Assembly (NCBI GenBank): GCA_001600455.1
Contig: BCKC01000006.1
Coordinates: 2,294,001-2,358,000, forward strand
Reading direction: 5' to 3'
Source of the DNA: Endocalyx cinctus
Taxonomy: Eukaryota > Ascomycota > Sordariomycetes > Amphisphaeriales > Apiosporaceae
DNA length: 64,000 nucleotides
Shown: one piece after another, positions 61,833-64,000 of the stretch
Layout: each line of letters opens with the position of its first letter
Numbering within the stretch: position 1 is the stretch's first letter
Position numbers and translations under genes: made by a program
Notes under the pieces: generated by a model
Told to the model about the DNA's origin: nothing
What the model saw: only the letters and a program-made list of their open reading frames with translations
Database searches by the model: none

Positions 61833-64000
61833 ATGGCTCAACCCAAAAAAGACGACGTATCCGTCGCCGTCACGGGACTGTCTTGCAGACTTCCTGGCGA
61901 TGGGAATAACATAGAAACTTTTTGGGAGTCTATCACCCAGGGAAAATGTGAGTCGCTGGGGATACCAGTCGTTTTTTTTTTTTTTTTCGTAATTGTTATA
62001 CGAATAAGAAAGGAAGCTAATATATATATTCAGCGGCATGGTCCGAGATACCAGAAGACCGCTTTAACGGTAAATCATTCTGGTCAGCCGTAAAAAAGAG
62101 GAACACAACTGTCGTTCGTGGTGCACACTTCCTACGTCAGGACATTGCTGTGTTCGATCCTAATTTTTTCGGCATCAGCAATCTTGAAGCCAATAGTATG
62201 GACCCTCAGCAACGTCTAATGATTGAGGTCGCATATGAGGCTCTCGAGACGGCTGGCTACTCTCTGAGCGAGATAGCTGGCACAAAAACTGGCGTGTTTG
62301 CCGGTCACTTCACTAGTGACTACAAGGAGATGGTATATCGCGATATGGACTCAGCTCCAGCTTATACCGCTTCTGGCACACAGACGACTTCGATAGCAAA
62401 TCGTATCTCGTGGCTATTCGATCTCCGAGGTCCCAGTTTCACCATGGACACCGCTTGTTCAAGTTCACTGGTCTCTCTTCACTTAGCATGTCAAAGCTTG
62501 CGGACAGGCGAATCAGATATTGCTATCGTCTGTGGCATGAATCTTATGCTTTACCCCGACATGTTTCTGGCTTTCTCTGGTCAGAGTTTCTTCTCTCCAG
62601 ACGGCAAGAGTAAAGCTTTTGACCAGTCTGCAGACGGCTATGGAAGAGGTGAAGGCTTCGCGGCCGTCGTTCTAAAGCGTGTGGACGATGCTATTGTCGC
62701 TGGAGACCCCGTCCGAGCAGTCATTCGAGCTACTGGCTCCAACCAAGACGGGCACACCAAGGGCTTTACCTTACCGAGTGCTGACGCGCAGGCGTCGTTA
62801 ATCACTGATGTGTACAAACTAGCGGGACTTGATTTCAGTGAAACTGCCTATGTTGAGGCACATGGAACCGGTACCCAGGCAGGAGATGCCGGAGAAACGC
62901 AGGGTCTAGCAAGAACCATATCTTCCAATCGCTCACCTAAAAATAAACTCATTGTTGGCTCAGTAAAAACCAACATAGGCCATCTAGAAGCTGGTGCCGG
63001 TATTGCCGGTCTGATTAAGAGTGTTCTCATGCTCGAACATGGCTTGATACCACCAAATCTTCATTTCGATAACCCGAACCCTAAAATACCCTTTAATGAA
63101 TGGAACCTCAAAGTCCCTACAGAACTCATGGCGTGGCCAACTAGCGGCGTTCGCCGTATTAGTATCAATTCATTCGGATACGGTGGTACCAACGCCCATG
63201 CTATCATTGACGATGCATACCATTACACCCAAAGCCGCGGACTGAAGGCTTTACACTTCACGAAGACTCTAGAACCCTCGAATAGTAGTACATATAAAGC
63301 TAACGGCCACTCTAACAAAGAGGTATTATCGAATCCTTTCCTGTTACCCCTTAGTGCCCAAGATCGTGAAGGTCTCAAGCGAGTCAAGAAATCTTTAGCA
63401 GAATTCGTCCAAAAGAAGAAAGAAGAGCTGGAAGGCCAATCGATGGTCGAAAAGGAAGATTTCCTTGCTGACTTCGCCTATACTTTGAGCGAGAAACGTT
63501 CTCGGCTCCAGTGGAAGACATTCGCTGTCGCTTCCTCTCTCCTAGACTTTCCCGAGGCATTTGAATCGGCCGAGACGGTGTTTCCGGAGACGCTATCGTC
63601 GAAACAGCCCCGGCTCGGGTTCGTTTTCACCGGTCAAGGAGCACAGTGGGCGACCATGGGAGCAGAACTCATGCAATATAACACTTTCCGGTCGAGCATC
63701 GAAGCGGCCGACTTATTCCTGAGGACGCAGCTAGGCTGTGAGTGGTCGGCAGTTGAGGAACTTTCCAAAAACAAGGCGAGCTCGCGGCTAGGCATCGCAC
63801 TGTATTCGCAAACCCTCTGTACAGTGCTTCAGGTTGCCCTAGTGGATCTTCTGCGGGAATGGGGAATTGTTGCTGTCGCTGTCACCGGACATTCCAGTGG
63901 AGAAATGGGTGCGGCCTACTGCATGGGCGCTCTGTCACGCGAGGACGCCTGGAAGATTGCGTATTACCGTGGTGTTGTGTCGTTGGAGTTGAAGACTACG
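61833..64000 (+). CDS. Highly reducing type I polyketide synthase (5' part; runs off the window)
   Basis: Exon 1 is 61833-61947 and exon 2 runs from 62034 past the right edge; about 694 residues are visible. The KS occupies about residues 10-430, with DTACSSS (Cys at about 179), EAHGTGTQAGD and NIGHLEAGAG supplying the Cys-His-His triad. The KS-AT linker follows, then the start of the AT with FTGQGAQW and the nucleophile in GHSSGE (about residue 658). The KS lies directly at the N-terminus without a SAT domain, and its sequence is of the reducing clade, so DH, ER, KR and ACP domains are expected beyond the window. The start MAQPKKDDVSVAVTG is preferred over an in-frame Met at 61800. It is divergent from the ACP-TE gene. 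Confidence 0.94.

Overview
The window is nuclear DNA of a filamentous ascomycete (Pezizomycotina). Genes are interrupted by short GT-AG introns with CTAAC/CTGAC-like branch sites. Coding stretches are GC-richer than the AT-rich, homopolymer-studded spacers. Gene content (Sec3 exocyst subunit, terpene cyclase, P450, reducing and non-reducing polyketide synthases, AflR-like Zn2Cys6 regulator) is typical of Sordariomycetes/Leotiomycetes. I cannot place it to genus from sequence alone. Nineteen protein genes are supported; intron-exon models were built by hand and each closes in frame.

Layout. 1-9.6 kb is housekeeping: the exocyst subunit Sec3 (cut by the left edge), a P1-family (DmpA-type) aminopeptidase, a mitochondrial hydroxyacid-oxoacid transhydrogenase and a small SAM methyltransferase. 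10.2-16.5 kb is a compact terpenoid group: a P450, a capsular-polysaccharide-type glycosyltransferase and a class I terpene synthase. 20-36.4 kb holds scattered genes: a sugar transporter, a CCCH zinc-finger protein, a membrane-anchored 2OG-Fe(II) prolyl-hydroxylase-like enzyme, two secreted intradiol dioxygenase paralogues in convergent orientation, and a beta-lactamase-fold hydrolase. 36.9-64 kb is a polyketide locus: NR-PKS (SAT-KS-AT-PT-ACP-TE), AflR-like regulator, FAD monooxygenase, O-methyltransferase, a free-standing ACP-TE didomain protein and a divergent HR-PKS that runs off the right edge. Gene-free stretches of 2-6 kb separate the blocks, notably 16.5-20.2, 22.6-24.8, 43.4-47.0 and 51.8-57.7 kb.

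Most notable points. (1) The P450 reads in frame only if one intron is a twin intron (stwintron): an internal intron splits the donor of an external intron between its first and second nucleotide, just before the invariant ExxR motif. (2) The NR-PKS has an intact ACP, but its C-terminal thioesterase keeps only the nucleophilic Ser; the usual Asp and His are not seen. The free-standing ACP-TE protein shows the reverse: its ACP carries Ala in place of the phosphopantetheine Ser, while its TE triad is complete. This suggests release by a TE acting in trans. (3) With the HR-PKS next door, the set could build a reduced chain, pass it to the NR-PKS through the SAT domain, cyclise it, release it in trans, and then methylate and hydroxylate it. 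This pathway is inference; the domain and residue observations are direct.
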